A DNA stretch of 64,000 nucleotides from Capitella teleta (taxonomy: Eukaryota; Annelida; Polychaeta; Capitellidae), in contig KB309895.1 of assembly GCA_000328365.1 (NCBI GenBank), forward strand, positions 10,462 through 74,461. The letters are read 5' to 3'. Every line of letters begins with the position of its first letter. Within the stretch, counting starts at the first letter, position 1. Of the stretch, positions 34,782 through 50,100 are shown piece by piece. The notes beneath the pieces were generated by a model that saw only the letters and a list, made by a program, of their open reading frames with translations, did no database searches and had not been told where the DNA came from. The position numbers and the translations under genes are program-made.

Positions 34782-35213
34782 ATCCCAACTGCGTGTGTAC
34801 AATAAAGAGTTTGATCCACCCATTTGTTATGAATCCACTGTTATCTCACAACAGTCGTGTGGCGTCATCAACAAGTTGGTGTCGAACTTTGAAAAAGGGG
34901 ATATATTAATTAATAATTGATATGTTATGTATGTGATGTCACTGAGTGTAAATGTTGCATGTGGTGCTGGATGAATATTTGACTGATAAATCAAAGTAAT
35001 CAATCACGGCTTACTATTGCAGTTCTTAGAAACTCGTATCAATAGGTAAAGTTAATCAATTTTCAATTTTTTCTTTAATGATTTATATTTCAACAGATGT
35101 TTTCTTTGGCAAATTCAACAGCTTGTATTTTGAAATGTAATCTGAAAAAAAAGGGATTATCATATAAACTCACTACATGAAATTTTCATCCACGAAATTT
35201 GAAAAACAAAAAC

Positions 35214-35235
35214 AAAAAAAAAAAAAAAAAAAAAA
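35214..35235 (+). repeat. poly-A tract (A22)
   Basis: An uninterrupted A run preceded by short AAAAAC-type interruptions. Confidence 0.9.
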
Positions 35236-37065
35236 CGGAAAAAAATAAAAATATAATAACAACTCGACTAACAGAAGGAATGTAGAACGAATAAATTTGC
35301 CTTTGCCTTAGTGTATATGAAGTATACACTAACGATAATAAACTGATAATTTTTACTTGTAATCAATTTTATACGCATGGTATGCTCTACTTAACGATGA
35401 ACAATATTTGTGCTTCCCAAAGCACGGATTTCCATGTATGAATTACTCCAGCACAAACGACCCTTCTAATCAGATGATACTGAAATATATTAGAATGCTA
35501 ATTATTAATTTTCGTGGGTATAGCATGAGATACAATTAGAAATACACGCGATGATAGTGTCAGTTACCTGTTTAGCCAAAAGCGTGTAGATGCGCCATTC
35601 AGCTAATAATGTTATGAATAATTCCATTCGATATCAGATATCAATCAGCGGATTTCCTGCCAATGATTGTAATGAGACAGTTGCTATGGTTTCTGTGTAT
35701 TGGGGATCGCTTCCAAGAAATCTCACCCAATCAGACTTATGATAATAGTTATCATGAATCATTGACGATGCTAATTCATGATCATTCTTCGATTAACAAA
35801 ATCACGATAATAATATTCTACCAATTTGACACATGGATTGTTTTGATTAGCCAGAGAGGATTATGTGTGCCTGATTTACTCTGACTTTAAATAATCCTGC
35901 ATCTTCTTAGAAAATGTTAGGCCTATAGAACAGGTTGCAATGTAAAACCACGCATAATAAAAGAAGTAAATAATTGATATATCGTTAGCCTAACATGTTA
36001 TTTTTCAATTCCTATCATTTGTATCCCAATTTCATCAACATTGATGCTGATTTCTCTTGATCAATAGAGCGCACCCAAATTTCGGCGATATTTTCCCTTT
36101 TGGCGGCAAACAAGGCCCCGGACCATGGATAGGCTTGATTGCAGGCGTTACATAAGACATCACTCTCGCAATATTATTTTATTTTAATGTGCTGTTGTTT
36201 TGTTTAGTGCGCTAATGTTTACATCCTAACAGTTTGTACTAAAGCGCCATGCAACGGATGACATTCCGCAATGCTCGTTCAGGGACTCATCTGATGCATC
36301 TCTCTTCACGATCACACACCTTTCGCATTTAAATGCTCCTCCCTTATTCAAAATTGACCTTTTATTGGATATCTTTGCGTAAATGGGCGCATATTAAGCT
36401 AATCAATCCATAACAGGTAGTTATTTTTTTAAATAATTGGTCAATTATAGCAAATAGAAAATTTAAAAGTTTTATTTTAACATGAATTAGACTACTTTTG
36501 GCCCACTCTGAACAACCAAAAAACCTGACTTTCATTTTTTTTTTTTTTTGTATCGAAAGACGGAATGACGCCCGATATCAGAGAGGGTATTAAACTCTCA
36601 TTGGCCAGTTTCTTGTCCGCACTCGTCGGAAATATCATTTCGTGATATTGGTTGGTTCAGACAGACCTTCTAGACGATTGATTTCGCCTTTTGATTGCTT
36701 ATGTTTTAGGTTACTTGGTGCTATATTGCTGCTACTCTCGGTAGATAAGGTAAAAAAAAAAAATACACTAGAATCTTCATAACATAATTTTATCCTTAGT
36801 CCCTACACTTTTTTTTTCAAATGCAATGCAATGCATTTTGGGCATATGCTTTTCAATCAGAAATGGCGTTCTATAATAATGAACGATGCCAAATTTATCT
36901 TTTCTGTATCAATGCTTGCTATTTTACGTCAATGGTATTCTGATCAACCTATGTTATAGCATTGTTCGATCATAACTTACGTAATGTCTGGATATGGGCT
37001 TTTTACTCTCTTGGCATAAATCAAAGCAGCATGTGCTGAAAATAGGGACACAGACATACAATGAA

Positions 37066-37107
37066 CAAAAAATAAAAAAATAAAAAATAAAAATAAAAAT
37101 AAAAAAT
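37066..37107 (+). repeat. (AAAAAT)n-like simple repeat
   Basis: An A-rich tract punctuated by single T bases at intervals of five to eight. Confidence 0.85.
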
Positions 37108-40100
37108 GCATGAACAAACACCCAACCGCACGCCTCCTGCACAATGTACACACCATGAGCAATACTGGTAAGATTTAGAGACCCTCTTTGTTGGTTAATG
37201 AATGGGAATTATCGTGGTGAACCACTTAAACGAAATCCCTTTCTGCGGAATATTGACAATCGTGGTTGGACAGATCAGGTGGGGGTCCAACTCACGCTAA
37301 TGCAATAAGCAGAGGTTCAGCGACCATTCGCGGGAACGAGTGCAGATTTCATCTGCCTTCAATGCGTGAGGAGATGAGACATCCGAGGGCCTCGTAAAGC
37401 ACTCGTCTGTCTCCAGGAGATCTACACACAAGCCTCGTAACTTGTTCAAACACACACCGACTCATTCGCTGTGACGGCGCAGTTTTATGGATGGAAAGCT
37501 GATGAGAATCTGATCGGGAACAGGGAGGAAGGAAAAGGGATGGGGGAGATTTAATGTGAAGGCAATCAGGGTAGGGAACGTGTGCAGTACTAAGAGTATT
37601 CTGTAATGAAGGCGTGGTTGGGATATGGTTCTATTTGGGTTGTGCAGATATAAGCAGCTTACCTGATATCTTTCCTTCTGACATGATCTCCTGAAGATCC
37701 GTTTAAAGCTGCATGGTGCTAAACAACTCAACAGCTAACTCAGCCGGATGAAGGAAACATGACCGCGCCCACAGCACGTTGTCTTTGCATTTCCATTTAT
37801 CGCTCGGGTCACTCCAATAGACCAAGTGTCATTGAAAGTGAGCTTGAGAGGGAGTTTGCCAAAAAGGGGTCGGTCTATTCATGACTCAAAAGACGTATTG
37901 TGAATATTGCTCGACGGCAGCAGCTATCCCGCAGCTGCAGCTGCTGGCATATACCAACCATCTTGGACAGAAAAGGTGACCTGGGCTATAGGACTCTTTT
38001 AAGACTGAATGTCAAAGGTGGTCTGCCCTCTTGCTCTCATTCCGAGCAATAGAAGTGAGTGGCCGACTGGAGGAATGCCACCCTCTTCAAGATTTTACGT
38101 GAAAGGGAGAAAGGGAGCCTAATCACTCGACAGGCTTTCTGTCTAATTATTGCTTTTCCGCGATCCAGCCATTTCGCATGGCACACTAGGCGCTCGAAGA
38201 ATGTAAAAGACAAGGAAAAAACTTCCCCTTCCCAACAGCCGTCAATTGCTACTCTTCTCAAGCGTGTGCTGACTAGAGGATTGGGGGTTTGACGCGCGGA
38301 ACACATGCTCTCATTAATTGATCATTAGTGTACATATAACCGAGAAGTAATTAACGATTTTTTAGTTGTTATTGCTTTGTCATAAAATTATACAAATGTG
38401 TCCTCATGACGACCATGCATTATAATTAGTCGGAGTTGTGTCTCTTAATTCGCGACTCATGCCGATGTTAGGATACTTACTTACTATGAATATTGTATAC
38501 TATATGATTGCTTACAAGTGTGCATGTTGCTTTGTAACACAAAGGTGCTTTGATTGCATACCTACCTAGGTGTATCTCAGGTGTTTGTAGGCTGTTACCA
38601 TGTGTTGCACATAGCTGCTTAGTTTGCTGCACTGCTTCAAACCAAGATATTCGTGTATCGAGCACAGATGGGTCTGCTTTCTCATGACTAAAGCCTTGCT
38701 TGCAATACTTGCGTAAATGACGGCAGGCAATACTCCTAACACCTTATGCCTTCCTGATCGCATCAAGTGTGGCCACGAAATGAAGTTATAATGGACCCAC
38801 AGCAAAGTGCTGCCACCCCGTGCCGCGCATTCGTAAGTTCTCCTCCATAACACAGAGCTGCGAATCGGCGCCTTCACCGCCAACAGAGAACCACGTGTTT
38901 CCGTGGCAATATCTCGAACAGACAAACTTACGAATTGATTGCTAAGAAAAAGGGCTTCACCTCTGAATCCCCGGGTGATTTGCTCTCACACGCAAATTCT
39001 ATCCCTTGATTTGCGGTCAAGGAGATCTTGCCCTGACAATTGACCACTCTGATGTAGTGACCAATGGTCAATTATTGGTTTTACTGTCCAATGCCCAATG
39101 CTGCAAATATAATGTCCATTCCAAATCGAAGCAAACATTGCAATACGTGACCCTAAATGTTTTTTGGTCATTTTGGAAATAATATATTTATTGAACTCTG
39201 TATGATCAATCGATACAGCAATCATGGCAAGTCAAATAGTGATGTTGTTATTATCAATGAGGAGCACATTCATACATAGAAGCAATGGTAATTAGAATTA
39301 TGGTGAATTGTGCATAACAATGTAACATATTACAGAATCAACAAGTAAGACAAATCCGAGGGACCTAAAATTAAATCATGGGGTGTAAGTTTTGGTCTTA
39401 TTATTTAACTATGCCTTTTCAGATTTGGAGAATAGGGCGACGGTAATCTCTGCATAAGATCCTCTTACCTCGAGCTGCCTCCTAGAAAAGATATAGAAAT
39501 CTCCTTTCACTGCATCTTGGTGAGTTTTAATGTTTTTTCATGGAACGTATCCTCTCCCAGCCTTTTTAAGTTCCCAGTAAGTACCATTCCAATGACGCTG
39601 ACAGTCGGCTTTTGTGAACTTGCGTCAACCGTGCTTCAACCTGGATCTCATCACAAGTGCAATCAAGGTCCTCGAATATTCTCCTGGGGCAGGGACTTGA
39701 TGAACGTGATTGAATTCATCTAATTACTCGCTTGTCTTTCATGTTTCAGCGCCACTGAGCACAGCGAATTAACCTCATTTGATCCTGTGATCTTCATCGC
39801 AGTTCCTGGAATCATACATCCCTCCATTTTAGGTTGCCCATAACAACCACCCGTCTCAACGAATCTCCCATATAGAGTAATCGAGGCTTAGGTCACAATT
39901 GTATCTCTTAGTTCGACCTTGAAAGGTTTTTGTCTAAAGGATCTTTCTTTGTCTCCAACACATCGTTCCACATCCATCATGCTCTGTTACTGACGATTTA
40001 CTCATTGTCAGAGTGCCTTTGGTGTCCTGCATGTCTTTGAAAGTAAGTTAATGTACATGTCTGAGCTTGCGTTAGCCTGTAGCACAGGAGGAGGGTCAGT

Positions 40101-41485
40101 TCACTGTTAAATTCTCCCAGGTCCATACCCCCATATCACGTGCTCTCTGCCAATGAAGGTATACGAATTGCATGTTCATCAAACAATTGAAATCAGGAAC
40201 ATATTCTAGCGCATCTCCGCTAAAAAGTGATTACCCGAAAGCGTAGACCTCCAAGATACACCTCTATCAAATCTCTCGCACTGAACCGCCTTGGTGAAAT
40301 CGTGGATTACACACGTACACGAGAGCTCATTTGATTCAATTGGCATGATGAGAGCCTCTGGGCGATGGTGTTCGCAAGGAAGGTGTGGAGCTCCAATATG
40401 GTCACATTGAAAAGGGTGCTGAAAGCCGTGTTCGAATCAAAGGGGTTGTGAGCATATGGAATTGGGATTGATGACTGGGTAGAGACGGTCTCTGATTACC
40501 GCGAGGTCCTCCACCGCTATGCGTCATGTAGGTCGTAGGGGAATGCCCAGGCCATCATCATGCCGACCTTTTCTCCTGGGGTCTCTGTCCTGCGATGCAG
40601 ATTGATCCGATGCTCGTACGTGTGTTGATACGGTTGTTTGTTAATTAAAAGAAGAGGGGCGGCCCATTATAAGCGTAGAGACTCTGATCGATTCTTAGAA
40701 TTTTGAATTTGCCTTATTATTATTTGATATATCAATTATGCATTGAAATTATATAATATATCTGCTTTAATAAGGATTTTATATGACAATTATTTATCGT
40801 ATGTATAATATTTCTCCATTTTGCCAATTAGCACACTAATGGACTGAAAATGAAATGCGCATTGCTTATCATCATCACTTTTGTTTCGTATTATTTTGCA
40901 TATGAATTGTTTTCATTGGTGGGTATTGTGATTGTAACCATGATGTGCACATTAGCTGTGGTTTCACAGATATCCTCTTATGCTACAATGTCAGTGTAGA
41001 CAGCGGCTCCAAAATACTTCAAATGTCAATTCAAATGTGGGCTTCTGAGTCATGTGGTCTAGACTCTGGACACTCCAAATAACTAAAGCAATGGCAGTTT
41101 CAGAAATAAGTCAAAGATGAAAATTCACGTGGGAACAAAATATTTCCATCATATTTTGTATGAGTGTTCTGATGTATGGCTGGCTATACATAGTTCTTCT
41201 GAAATGACTTATGCATGGTACATCCGCATTTTCCATTACATCTGGGTTTGAGCGTATTGTTCTCTAGTTACCAATCTATGGATGCTAATTCGGTGGAGAA
41301 TGACAAATGGAGGGTCGTTGAAGAGCACTACTTTTGCAATTATTGGGTGCAAATCAGGGTAACATCCATCCATGGCAACAGCCGAATATAGGAACGTGAC
41401 TGGACGTTGTATTCACATAGATGTTTCCCATTATGGTCTATTCATTCATTTATATTCTGATCTAGATCTAGAAATTGCGCAATCT

Positions 41486-41487
<2 letters not shown>

Positions 41488-41550
<63 letters not shown>
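41488..41550 (+). repeat. (TG)n microsatellite
   Basis: About 31 uninterrupted TG units, followed by a diverged continuation to about 41600. The alternating purine-pyrimidine tract can adopt Z-DNA. The Cys-Val reading frame across it is an artefact. Confidence 0.95.
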
Positions 41551-41552
<2 letters not shown>

Positions 41553-41600
41553 GGGTGTGTGTGAGGGTGTATGATTGTGATGGTGAGTGTGTGTATTCAT

Positions 41601-44600
41601 TTCACATAATTATTTAACCTTGATAAACTTGATCACTAAACCAATTTATCATCTCAGAAATGGTAACTAGAAAGCACAGCTCAATTAATGACTTCACTCG
41701 CCATACCTTTATTATATCTTCATAGTTTTCTGTCGGTGGGAATCTCGAGGTTGAATTTGAAATGACCCATAAAATGTAGTATAATATACAGACGCCAGTT
41801 AGACCAGGTTATCATTAAACTTTTGAGCATTTTGACGATTGGGTATAATTCATCATTAAAAATTATATGATTATAACTGTTTAGGAGGGAAATAACAACC
41901 CACACACATATTCGCACTCCATTTTTTTTTCTTCCAAGAAGTGCCAAAAGCGTTGCTGCTTCTCAAGCCGATTCTTGGGATAAATGACCTGCTTTTATTG
42001 TCAGCGCAACTAATGGAGATTCATGCCTGACAATGTTAATAACGATATAAGATGGAACACCCTGTATCTATATAAATTGTGGATGTTTTCATTATCTCTC
42101 ACCATCTGTAGATCATGCTGATATCATGTATCTCAAAAATAGATATATGCGAGTATGGGTCCGGTCCTTAATCATTCTGGAGAATATTGGCAGAGCACTT
42201 TGGGGCAGCAGATTTGGGTATAAATTTTAGTTGGATCCCGAACAATGGCAACCGAAAGAGGACGTACATCATGGGTGTGTATCATACCACGTGTTTGCTT
42301 AACAGGGCTATAATTTATGTTAACGATTTCGATTGTACTATTTATTACCAATGATCCATTCACCCAGTACCAATGTATGAGGCTAATCACTGAAACTATC
42401 TATAGATAAGCTCAACTGTCAAAAGAAGCTGTCTATTGTGATCGATTAGCGGCTAGCGTTATTGCAGCACTGTGGAGATATAGAACACCTGCACCCTCAA
42501 ATGATTTCCTGATTTTGTTATAAAATCGTTCTCAGAACCAATATTAAGACAAGATTTGATCAATACAATTGATCCACCTAAAGACCGTCTGGATCATGTC
42601 AGACGCCTATCCTTATGATTGTCTCATCTCTTGTTTTGTTTCACAATTTTTACAATCAACACGTGCTACCTTGTCCACTTTGAAAGCAACGGAAGTACTG
42701 ACAACGACTTAACAAAACACGCTTTCTTGAAAGGTATTCAGTAGAATTGGAATATAAATACATTGAATTGCCAGGCGTAATCTGAATGTAAAAATGTTCC
42801 ATAAAAGATATTGGCGGACGGAGGAGACCGCACGTGGTCGTCTTATGGACACGGAGATTATGTAAATCAAATGAGCCATCAAAAAAGCGCTCCTGCAAAG
42901 ATCAGCGCATGTGCAATGTGATACTTTAAGGTGGCGGTTGCGAGGAAAGATAGCCTATATATTTTTTTATGCACAAAGTGGGAAATGGCAAATATTGGCT
43001 TTGTAGTTATATGGCATAGCTATATTGACATGGATACGCAGGCTAACTTCTTGTAATATATCAGATCGGATACTGCTCCTGATAAGTGTCCATACCGTAT
43101 ACCGTCAAATTCGTTGTCAGTTAAGAAACTCTGGTACCAGATAAATTCGCAATTTCTGGAAACACAGTCCTGTTTCAGTTAAGTGTATAACCAAACGACA
43201 CAAGGTTGATGGCTGCCTTTGGAGCCTCAGTGGCCAGCACCTATCAAAGCGGGCACATTAATCGCTCGGTCACCACCTCCTCTTGATTAAATTAATGTTG
43301 TTTACATTTCTATATTACAATTTTGTTTGTTTGCTCCTGTATTCATCATTACTTTGTCTGTACTGCCATTGAATGAATATTTCATTATCATTATTTCTAG
43401 CATCATTATTACGTCGTATGGTTAATATTTTTAGTAGTATTATGACGATAGAAAACTATTAAATTGGAGTCTCGTTACAGTTAGATTGAATGCATGCACA
43501 AAACATGCGTATTTTTATTCTTTGTTATCCAAATATAGGTATATCGAAGGACTGAGCATCTTTAGCCTAACTACGGAGACACACTAAACTACACAACACA
43601 AGCAACGACACGTGCGGCATACTTAGCAAAGGGGTAGTCGCCATGATCACAGAAACTGCTCTCCTGCCGATAGGCAATAGCAAAAATACATATACATTCT
43701 CCTTTACAAGTAGGGTAATTCATTAATGAAGTGGCGCCCTACCTGGAGGTGTCTGGAGATATCCATGGAAGGAGGGAAGGCAGGAATATATAGAGAGAAA
43801 GAAATATAACATGACACAAATAACAGCACCAAATTTGTGAAGATAGATTGAAGTCTTCAAAATGGAACCGAGACGACTCTCGTTGACACATAACAGTGCA
43901 TATCATCATCAATGGTGAAAGCTTTTAAGGCCGTCTTTTGTTATGAGCGGTTTAGCCGGCAACAGACCGAGTCAACAGACAGGCCGACAGATTGCCGATG
44001 GTCAAATGCTATTATATCCCCGTCCTTCTGCTCTCTGACTTTGCTTGAGCAACAGCACTTCATTACCAATAATTTTACTCTAGGCTTGCTTAAATTGATG
44101 CATATAATTCATAATTATGACACCAGTTACGGTTAAACATGTTTTGAAGATCTCTGTTCCCATAATCAAGATCGGGGCTATATAAAAGGCACAATTGGTG
44201 TGAAAAACTATGATAAACTGATGAATTCCACATAATTATTTTTCTGCCCCTTGTGGCTAAATTTTCTTTCGAATGGTCTGAAGTTCTGTACTGAAAAAGG
44301 GATGAAATGACAAGGATACTTTTTGTATTTTCATAATTTTTGCAGGATTAGAGTAGGTTGCAAAAAACTTTACCTACCCTTCGCAAACTAGAATTCAGCC
44401 ATCGTAGTTAAAATTTGAGGCAATGCTAACTGAAAACGTTTGTATATGCATCACTCTGTACTAAAGTCTATATCGACTGAAGTATATCAATTATGCTCCA
44501 TCACCTGAATAAGATATCTTGAGCCTTGATTTGTTACAACTTATGATTTTTGTACATTACAAAGTACCAAGAGTTTTGTCATATACGAGTACACATATAT

Positions 44601-47055
44601 ACTGTATCGAAATTGATATTAAATAATAATTTACTTATTCAAGGTTGATGTATGGATATCAAAATAATGTTTATACATTTGTTGGTTGATTAGTCTTTTA
44701 ATCCTAATCTGAGCATTTTCAGATATTCGTCTCGATTGCTCTGTAAAGTAGATTTTTCATCTCAATTTCGTTTTTCTTTCTTTATTGGTCTCAAAAGAAC
44801 CATGCTTTGCTAATGGCATCACCGGCTGGAACATAGTAGTAGGCATGACTAAATGAATTCATGGATGTTAAAATATTATTATTAATGGCACGCAGCTTCT
44901 AGTTATAATTATTACCCCCCAACGTAATTGTAACAGCTATAAATTACATATTAATTTTATTATCAGAACAGGATCTGTAAGATGTGAAGAGTCTACTCCC
45001 AGTCGTGTGGCAATAATTCAGAGCAGTTGGTATTATATGAACGTCGTGACAGCTCTTCACTTAGAGTCGCTTAGCACAGCTGGGTTTCTGAGCGTACACT
45101 AGTAAAGGTTTGCAATAGCAGAGAAAATCAACACCGACTGGAATATCCTATACCTTTCAGAGTGTAAACTCATCCAATTACAAATGAATAGGTCCAGATT
45201 GAAGTATGTTTCAACCTTTAGAGAAAAAGTCACCACAAAAGACAGTAAGGTACGTGGCATGTGCCTCAAATGAGGCGTCCTTAAATGTCAGTGAAGGCAC
45301 GGGTATAGCAAGTGCACCGCTGCAAGGAAGATCAGCTGGCTGAGATAACCCAAACGAGAGGTCAGGTGAAACGGCAATTACCGTAGCTCCAGCCGAGAGA
45401 CCTGGTTTGAAACGCAGCGATTTACCCCTTCAGTGCCTCGAGCAGAGCATATGGTGTGTTGCTTAGAGCATCCATGGGAATTCGATCACACGATTCGACT
45501 CTTCCATTATTCACACAGATGCAATTAGATGGAATTATTTGTGATCTTTCTGAGAAATACCTTCCATTTCGCTTCTCCATCGAGAGACGACTTAGTCGAT
45601 TGAGCCTAGATGTTTTTTGTTGATTGTCTCGGTCAATGTAGAGGGACAATGCATTGATTCATTATCCACTATCGGTATAATAGCCAGCCTCAATCATAAA
45701 GCTATTAAAATAGGACATCATTGATCACTGCATTGGTCTGGGACATTGTCATTGATCGATGTTGTAATTAGGCTACAGAAGACTTTAGCGTGTCATTGTT
45801 TCGTTTCAGCTAAACTACAATTGAGGCACTTAACATCACCATCTTCTGATCACATCTAAATCCCTAGGCTCCCTATGATTGCTACCTAATGAGAAAGAAT
45901 ATATGCCCTGGGCGACAGACATATCATCCTTTATCCCAGCTGCAAAACTCGCTCAAGAGGATACCCCAAAAGGCTTAGTTCTCTTGAAATGGTATTTTGA
46001 GCGAAAACTCTAGATACACGCATAGAGCGAGATGAATTTTCAGTCTCCGTGATGAATGCCAGTGGCAGAGAAACACAGCTCTCATATCCATCTTACCTTT
46101 CTGTGATGCAGTCGACACGCGATTCCTCTTTTGCTCCTTTGAAAAGTAAATTTTATGTCCAAGAACCCGAAGCAAAGTGCTACACAAGCTCTTGCATAAT
46201 TACAAAGCAGAAATCGTTACCCATTATGGCTTGTTGTCCCCTGTGTTACTTAAAATCAGGTTTGGTCCACCATTGGGAATTATACCTAATGTCAATTATG
46301 AAGGTGTTATTCTGAGCTGCAGGTAATTAAATTAGCTCAATCAATGCCTAGCTCGTCGGGTAGCTCCGTTTGCACGCCGGCTTGCATTACACGATGCGTG
46401 GGTTCTCCTCTAATAGTGGAAGTCTCATGTATATATATATATCTACATAATTCGCAAGAATGTGCTAACACCCCCAAAATTGTCCATAAATCAACGATCG
46501 TTACGAGGTATACAAACAGGATGAAGTAATGTCTGAGAAGCGTGCGATGAAATAATAATATTGAGCTGCAGTAATTGGCCTTTTGAAGTTTGAATAATCG
46601 CCAAAAGCAAGTGTTTCCCGATGTGCAGCGTGGGCCTCTTCTGAATGTGGTGGAATGTCTTTTCATGCATTCAAAAAGAGTATCTACCAACTGAGGCATT
46701 TTATGGAGCAAGGGTATTCGTTGTTCTCTAATACAACATACCTGTCATATTAGGATGTGCACCTGGATTGTGTTTGGCATCAAATACTCTGCATACTGAT
46801 GTTGATTTAGCCCTATATCTAAAAATATATTTTTGTATCCTGCAGAAGTTTCCAAACCATCAAACCATTTACAATCTGACTATTATCACAATTTTTCTGT
46901 TAAAGAAAGCAGCAATATGGTATGATGGTTACCATAGCTTGGTCTTCTGGGTCAGCGTTTCATATGGAATCATCTCCATCCTAACAACCCAAGGGCAAAG
47001 TGCTTACCCGGTGAGCAAGTTATGGTTATTCGAGCAAGGTTACCATGAGTGAGAT
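41601..47055. other. gene-free stretch
   Basis: No supported gene. It contains copy 2 of the dispersed repeat at 43061-43115 and a short (AT)n at about 46431-46442. Frames up to 124 codons were inspected and show no known motif. Confidence 0.5.
43061..43115 (+). repeat. dispersed repeat, copy 2
   Basis: Gap-free match to 2965-3019 with 43 of 55 identical positions counted by hand. The downstream flanks also share scattered short matches, so the real repeat may be longer. Confidence 0.6.
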
Positions 47056-47123
47056 ATGGTGGATATTTTTGTATGGTGGATAATTTTGTACGGTGGATAT
47101 CCTTGTATGGTAGATATTTCCGT
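47056..47123 (+). repeat. 17-bp tandem repeat, four units
   Basis: Units are ATGGTGGATATTTTTGT, ATGGTGGATAATTTTGT, ACGGTGGATATCCTTGT and ATGGTAGATATTTCCGT, exactly 17 bp each with one to four differences from the first. Confidence 0.9.
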
Positions 47124-50100
47124 TTCCTTCCCACTTCTCTTTAATTGCAAGTGAAATTAACAACACCAAAAATTTATTAATGATTACATCTGACAAGTGG
47201 ACTTCCGGAAGTATTAAATGCCTTTTGCTTAATATACACAGGAAAAAATACAATATTTGGTATACAGTATAATGAACTTTTGTTAATGCTGATAGCTGCA
47301 TGGAGCTGTATCCATATGTCTCGTTGTTAGCGTGGTCCTGCATGACATAAGCCAACTTATTAGTGGGCGGATGCCTCATTAGGAAGACCCTATCTGGCGC
47401 GATCTTAGCCTGAGCTGAGTGTAGATCAATCCGAGGGCGAGACAGAAGATGGCATTTAATGGGCCGATAAAGCACAAGAATTCCTTGTGGTTTTCCCGGT
47501 AAAGAGTCATGCAGGGACTGTTAAGAGTCCATATCTGTCGTATATATGGCAGACGCCCCAAGCATGCATGATGATGATCATGTATGAGTGAGTCTATTAT
47601 GAAATCAGACTAAATCCATAATACCAAAAGCGGAATGTTAAATAAAGCTTGTAGCAATCGATGGACTCGGGTTAGAATAGCTGATGCAACCAATATAAAC
47701 TAGGTTTTGCTATACCCCGTATGTGGGTGTTGGAATTTTGGTGTCGAGTGGGAATGTAGATGGCTTCTTCGTCGGTGTAGCATTCGTAGCATGAAAGGCG
47801 ATGACATTCGCCTCATAGGAAAAATGCCTCTCGTGGGATCTTTTGCACCGCGGTAGATCACTTAGAAGCGAACCTCAGCGTCTTGATGTAAGTGCTGGGC
47901 TCAAATGTAGGTCGAAAATATTTGTTAAATGGTTGATGGATATTATTATCGAAGATATGTATTGTTTTCTAATTCAGATTTCACGGTCGTTGTGCAGGAT
48001 AAAAACTTAACAGGACAAATTTAAAGCACGGAAGCGATCCTTTTATATTTGCCTAATGGAAGAATAATAATTATTCGATGTAATCTAACAAGTTATATGT
48101 ATAGTATGACTACCAACAGAGCATTTTACAATAATATTGGTTACTATATATACTCTTCCACCAGGCGTGTAATATCAGTGTATCTAAGTTTTCTGGCTAT
48201 CTCACATTACTCATTACTATCTAGAGCTTTGAGCAACGGATTCCTGGGCTATGGTGTTATCTTACAAGCATATGTTTCGAATATACCAGTGCTGAACTCT
48301 GTCTGACCCCAAGCGGTTGCCTTCCACATGTGAACTGACCTCTGGTTGATCTGCCTCCTTAGAATGGATGGAAGAGTAGTGAAGAGGAAAGGGCAATGTG
48401 GGATTAACGGCTTCATCAACACCCGTGTCAGGAATATACACTGCAAAGACTCACTATGTAGTTAAATAGGTATATATAGTATACAGTCTTATTGTGCGTT
48501 TTTACAGCATTATACTTTAATCGAGGCTATCGCTCATAGTCATAACGGTTGCTCTGACTGAGACCTTGAACTGAAGGCTTATCACTCGACAGGCACCAGT
48601 GAGGGGGAAATGGAGCTTGATGATGTGGAAGGGCACATAAGGAGTGGGGGCGGAAGGTTAGGATTATAGGGAAAGGAAGCTGGAGGCATAGAGAACAAAA
48701 AGATGATGAAGATTGGGGTTCAATTAACGGGAGAGCAGAAACGGGGAGCTTAGATTTAGAGTGTGAGGTGAGGGTGAATTGAAGAAGGAGTTGATGCAAT
48801 TCTGCTCCGTCGGCAGCGAACGGCGTTTTAGTTCGTGGCAAATAGCGGCGGACGGCAATTAAGAAGACGTACTCGTAGTCTTGTGGCTGTGCACTGAGAT
48901 GCATGGATATGTTAGCCAACCATTCAGTCCTCGATTATTGCTTGTACCAAAGGATGCAAAGCATTGAAGACCCTTTAGATTGCTTTAATCGAAGCAATGG
49001 CAGTGAAGGCCATTCGCTAAGTCATAAAACACGTCCTCTTTAACCCTAACTTAGACCCACATGGCCAAATAAGAGACCAAACGAGAATGGAAACCCCCCG
49101 TTAATATAATGGTATTAAAGGAACGAGTATTGCAAAAACAAAGCTTGCTTGGGGTGTGCCCAAACAGGGTTATGCAATGAAACCTCGATATCCCAGGATT
49201 GTTGAGTTACGTGAGCATATTGCGCACGGGCTCACTCACAACCACTACATCACACGGTGTTTATCTTGTCGAGGACTCTAAACATTTCAGTTTGGGTAAA
49301 CACGACCAGGTTGCTTCGAGTACCGTGCAGTTGGTTCCAAGCACAAGATGCTTCGCGGCAGCAGGTGAGAGCGCTTGTCATAACGTGCAACCTACATAAT
49401 GCAATCAGTGGTGTAGATTGCTCTTCCTGTGGTATATTATGAGGTAGGTGTGTGATACAGGTCACACTGACCAAACTTCTGATACTGTGCAACAACCATG
49501 TGAATACCAATCAATGTTACACTCAGCAGCCACAAAATAAATACGATTAATCTAATTCTGAGAAAATCATCATTTCACTTCCTATGAAGCTATTGACTGA
49601 GTTGTTTAACTTCACCTTACAGAGTTCAGTGATATCACATTTTGTTCTATAATGACCATCAAAAATGTACTTAAATTGAATTAAAATTCCAAAAAGCTGA
49701 GAATATCCATGATCTGAGCAATTTTAGCCACGATACTATCTATATGTCTTGCATATGGCAACACTTAAGCGGCTCAATTCGTTTCTATGGCATGATTCCG
49801 ATGAATACTTATATACAGCGAAATAACCTCGAATAAAGCACTTTGGATAGCATACAAAATTGTGCATACATAAAACCGTTGTGAGTGCCTATTTCAATCA
49901 CATAATTAATCTGCGATTTAAAGGTCTTAACAACGTTGCTGAAAAAACCGCATCGAAGTATGTATGCTCATGGTAGTATGCATGATCTCTGCATATAAAA
50001 TAAGTATTTCTCCTACTCTCTATGAAACCCAGACCTTAATTTGTATTGTGAAATACACGTGTGTATTTAATGTATTATCACCGCAAAGATGCAATCTATT

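Larger units (their letters stand above)
32450..41487. other. gene-free stretch with simple repeats
   Basis: No recognisable gene, RNA or transposon. It contains A-runs at 34749-34778 and 35214-35235 and an (AAAAT)n-like tract at 37066-37107. The interval 32600-33850 is open in several frames on both strands without a familiar domain. Purine- or pyrimidine-rich stretches near 37.5 kb also produce spurious frames. Confidence 0.5.

Noticed and set aside
41372-41617. Frame encoding a Cys-Val repeat
   Set aside because: It reads through the (TG)n microsatellite.
48527-48919. 130-codon Ser/Pro/Leu-rich minus-strand frame
   Set aside because: It lies over a purine-rich plus strand (about 48600-48780), whose composition alone removes stops on the minus strand.
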